From an uncultured Christensenellaceae bacterium (lineage in GTDB: Bacteria > Bacillota > Clostridia > Christensenellales > UBA3700), in NCBI GenBank assembly GCA_944380295.1, contig CALWHE010000001.1, positions 127,172 to 191,171 on the forward strand: a DNA stretch of 64,000 bases. The letters are read 5' to 3'. This document shows, in pieces, positions 63,337 to 64,000 of this stretch. A program made the translations under genes and the position numbers. The notes beneath the pieces are model-generated. The model had not been told where the DNA came from. It was given only the letters and a program-made list of their open reading frames with translations, and searched no databases. Position 1 is the first letter of the stretch. Every line of letters starts with the position of its first letter.

Positions 63337-64000
63337 AACGGCTTTGATAGTGGGTATGGGCGTCAGCGGCAGAGGCGCGGCGGAACTGCTTTTGCGACAC
63401 GGAGCGCGCGTATGCGTATATGATAAAGCGGGCGTGCGTGCGCCCGACGGGTGCGAAGACCGCAGCCGGCTTTCGCCCGAGCGCGCGCTGCGCGGCGTGG
63501 ACAGCGTGATCCTCAGTCCGGGCGTGCCCATGAGCGACCCCTTGGTGAAGTATGCCGAGCTTTGCGGCGCTGAGGTCATGGGGGAAGTGGAACTGGGTTA
63601 TCGCTTTGCCCGAGGGGAAGTGGTGGCGGTCACGGGCACCAACGGCAAGACGACCGTCACGCTGATGCTCAAAGACATTTTGGAACGCGCTGGCATAAAA
63701 AGTTACGCGCTGGGCAACATCGGCGCCTCGTTCGCCGCCGTCGCCGATCTGACGGAACCGGATTCCGTGGTGGTTTTGGAACTTTCCAGTTTTCAGCTGG
63801 AAAGCGTGGTGGGCTTCCGTTCGCGTTACGCCGTGTGTCTGAACATCACGCCCGACCATTACGAGCGGCACGGCAGTTTTACCGAGTATGCGGAGGCAAA
63901 GCGCAGACTTTTCCTCAACCAGACGGCTGGGGACGTTGCGGTGCTCAATTACGACGATCCGACCGTGCGCGCTTTTGAGCGGGATGTGGCGGCGGAAGTC
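63329..64000 (+). CDS. murD: UDP-MurNAc-L-alanine:D-glutamate ligase MurD (5' part)
   Basis: The frame starts at ATG 63329 and runs open to the window end, giving about 224 residues (full-length MurD is near 450). The N-terminal Rossmann part begins TALIVGMGVSGRGAAELLLRHGA and includes ILSPGVPMSDPLV. The ATP loop AVTGTNGKTTVTLML and the SSFQLESV and LNITPDHYERHGSFTEYAEAK segments are MurD-type. The truncation is due only to the window edge. Confidence 0.95.
   Translation, partial: MIKTALIVGMGVSGRGAAELLLRHGARVCVYDKAGVRAPDGCEDRSRLSPERALRGVDSVILSPGVPMSDPLVKYAELCGAEVMGEVELGYRFARGEVVAVTGTNGKTTVTLMLKDILERAGIKSYALGNIGASFAAVADLTEPDSVVVLELSSFQLESVVGFRSRYAVCLNITPDHYERHGSFTEYAEAKRRLFLNQTAGDVAVLNYDDPTVRAFERDVAAEV

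Overview
The window looks like a chromosomal segment of an anaerobic, meso-DAP, endospore-lineage Firmicute, most likely from class Clostridia and perhaps an uncultured gut relative of Christensenellales (the order is a guess). Supporting features: a Na+-pumping decarboxylase operon, an Nfn-type flavin/iron-sulfur transhydrogenase, class II galT, sporulation-type genes (gerW/ytfJ, a dacF-like carboxypeptidase, pdaB-like deacetylase, SpoVD/FtsI with PASTA domain), DivIVA and SepF proteins, an HrcA/CIRCE-type groESL, a Bacillus-type large SRP RNA, and a murE with the DNPR motif plus lysA. Coding sequence is moderately GC-rich, with one clearly AT-rich foreign-looking gene at 19674-20126. No rRNA, tRNA, CRISPR array, transposase or prophage gene was seen.

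Layout. 1-7.0 kb: nth, nfnAB, obg, yhbY, a convergent membrane protein gene, a NadD-YqeK fusion and a small secreted-type gene. 7.0-14.6 kb: an FMN-riboswitch-controlled ribU facing away from tsaE-tsaB-rimI, then alpha/beta hydrolase-murF, a helically phased repeat array, ddl and icd. 14.6-23.0 kb: a WYL regulator divergent from lysA-(M50 protease)-scpA-scpB, an AT-rich HEPN-like gene, then a sporulation-type cluster (DUF2953-like, gerW, dacF, rluB). 23.3-28.6 kb: carboxyltransferase, oadG-like, biotin carrier, oadB and oadA genes. 28.7-34.6 kb: galT divergent from galK-lgt-pncB, then a DivIVA-like gene. 34.6-35.4 kb: gene-free DNA with tandem hairpins and a 77-bp direct repeat. 35.4-44.3 kb: groESL under a variant CIRCE, an M20 peptidase, dCMP deaminase, a SPOR-like protein, an unlisted 41-residue protein, an NYN-domain protein, SRP RNA, pdaB-like and SSB-like genes. 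44.7-49.4 kb: yggS-sepF-lspA-rluD and convergent rqcH. 49.5-55.1 kb: tig-clpP-clpX-engB, a Cys-containing clostridial protein and a metallophosphoesterase. 55.1-56.8 kb: gene-free DNA. 56.8-64 kb: the dcw cluster mraZ-rsmH-(ftsL slot)-ftsI-murE-mraY-murD, cut by the window end.

How it fits together. Peptidoglycan precursor synthesis is split: lysA supplies meso-DAP, murE, mraY and murD sit in the dcw cluster, while murF and ddl are paired at 10-13 kb. Protein quality control is well represented (tig, clpP, clpX, rqcH, groESL). Energy metabolism centres on ferredoxin/NADPH balancing and a Na+ gradient driven by decarboxylation.

The least explained elements are: a 10.8-bp-period GTGAAA array before ddl, a chain of hairpins linked by GTGAAAT at 34.7 kb, a set of promoters whose -10 box lies only 6-7 bases before the start codon (likely leaderless mRNAs), and a tiny conserved-looking protein gene at 41119-41244 with the same promoter geometry.
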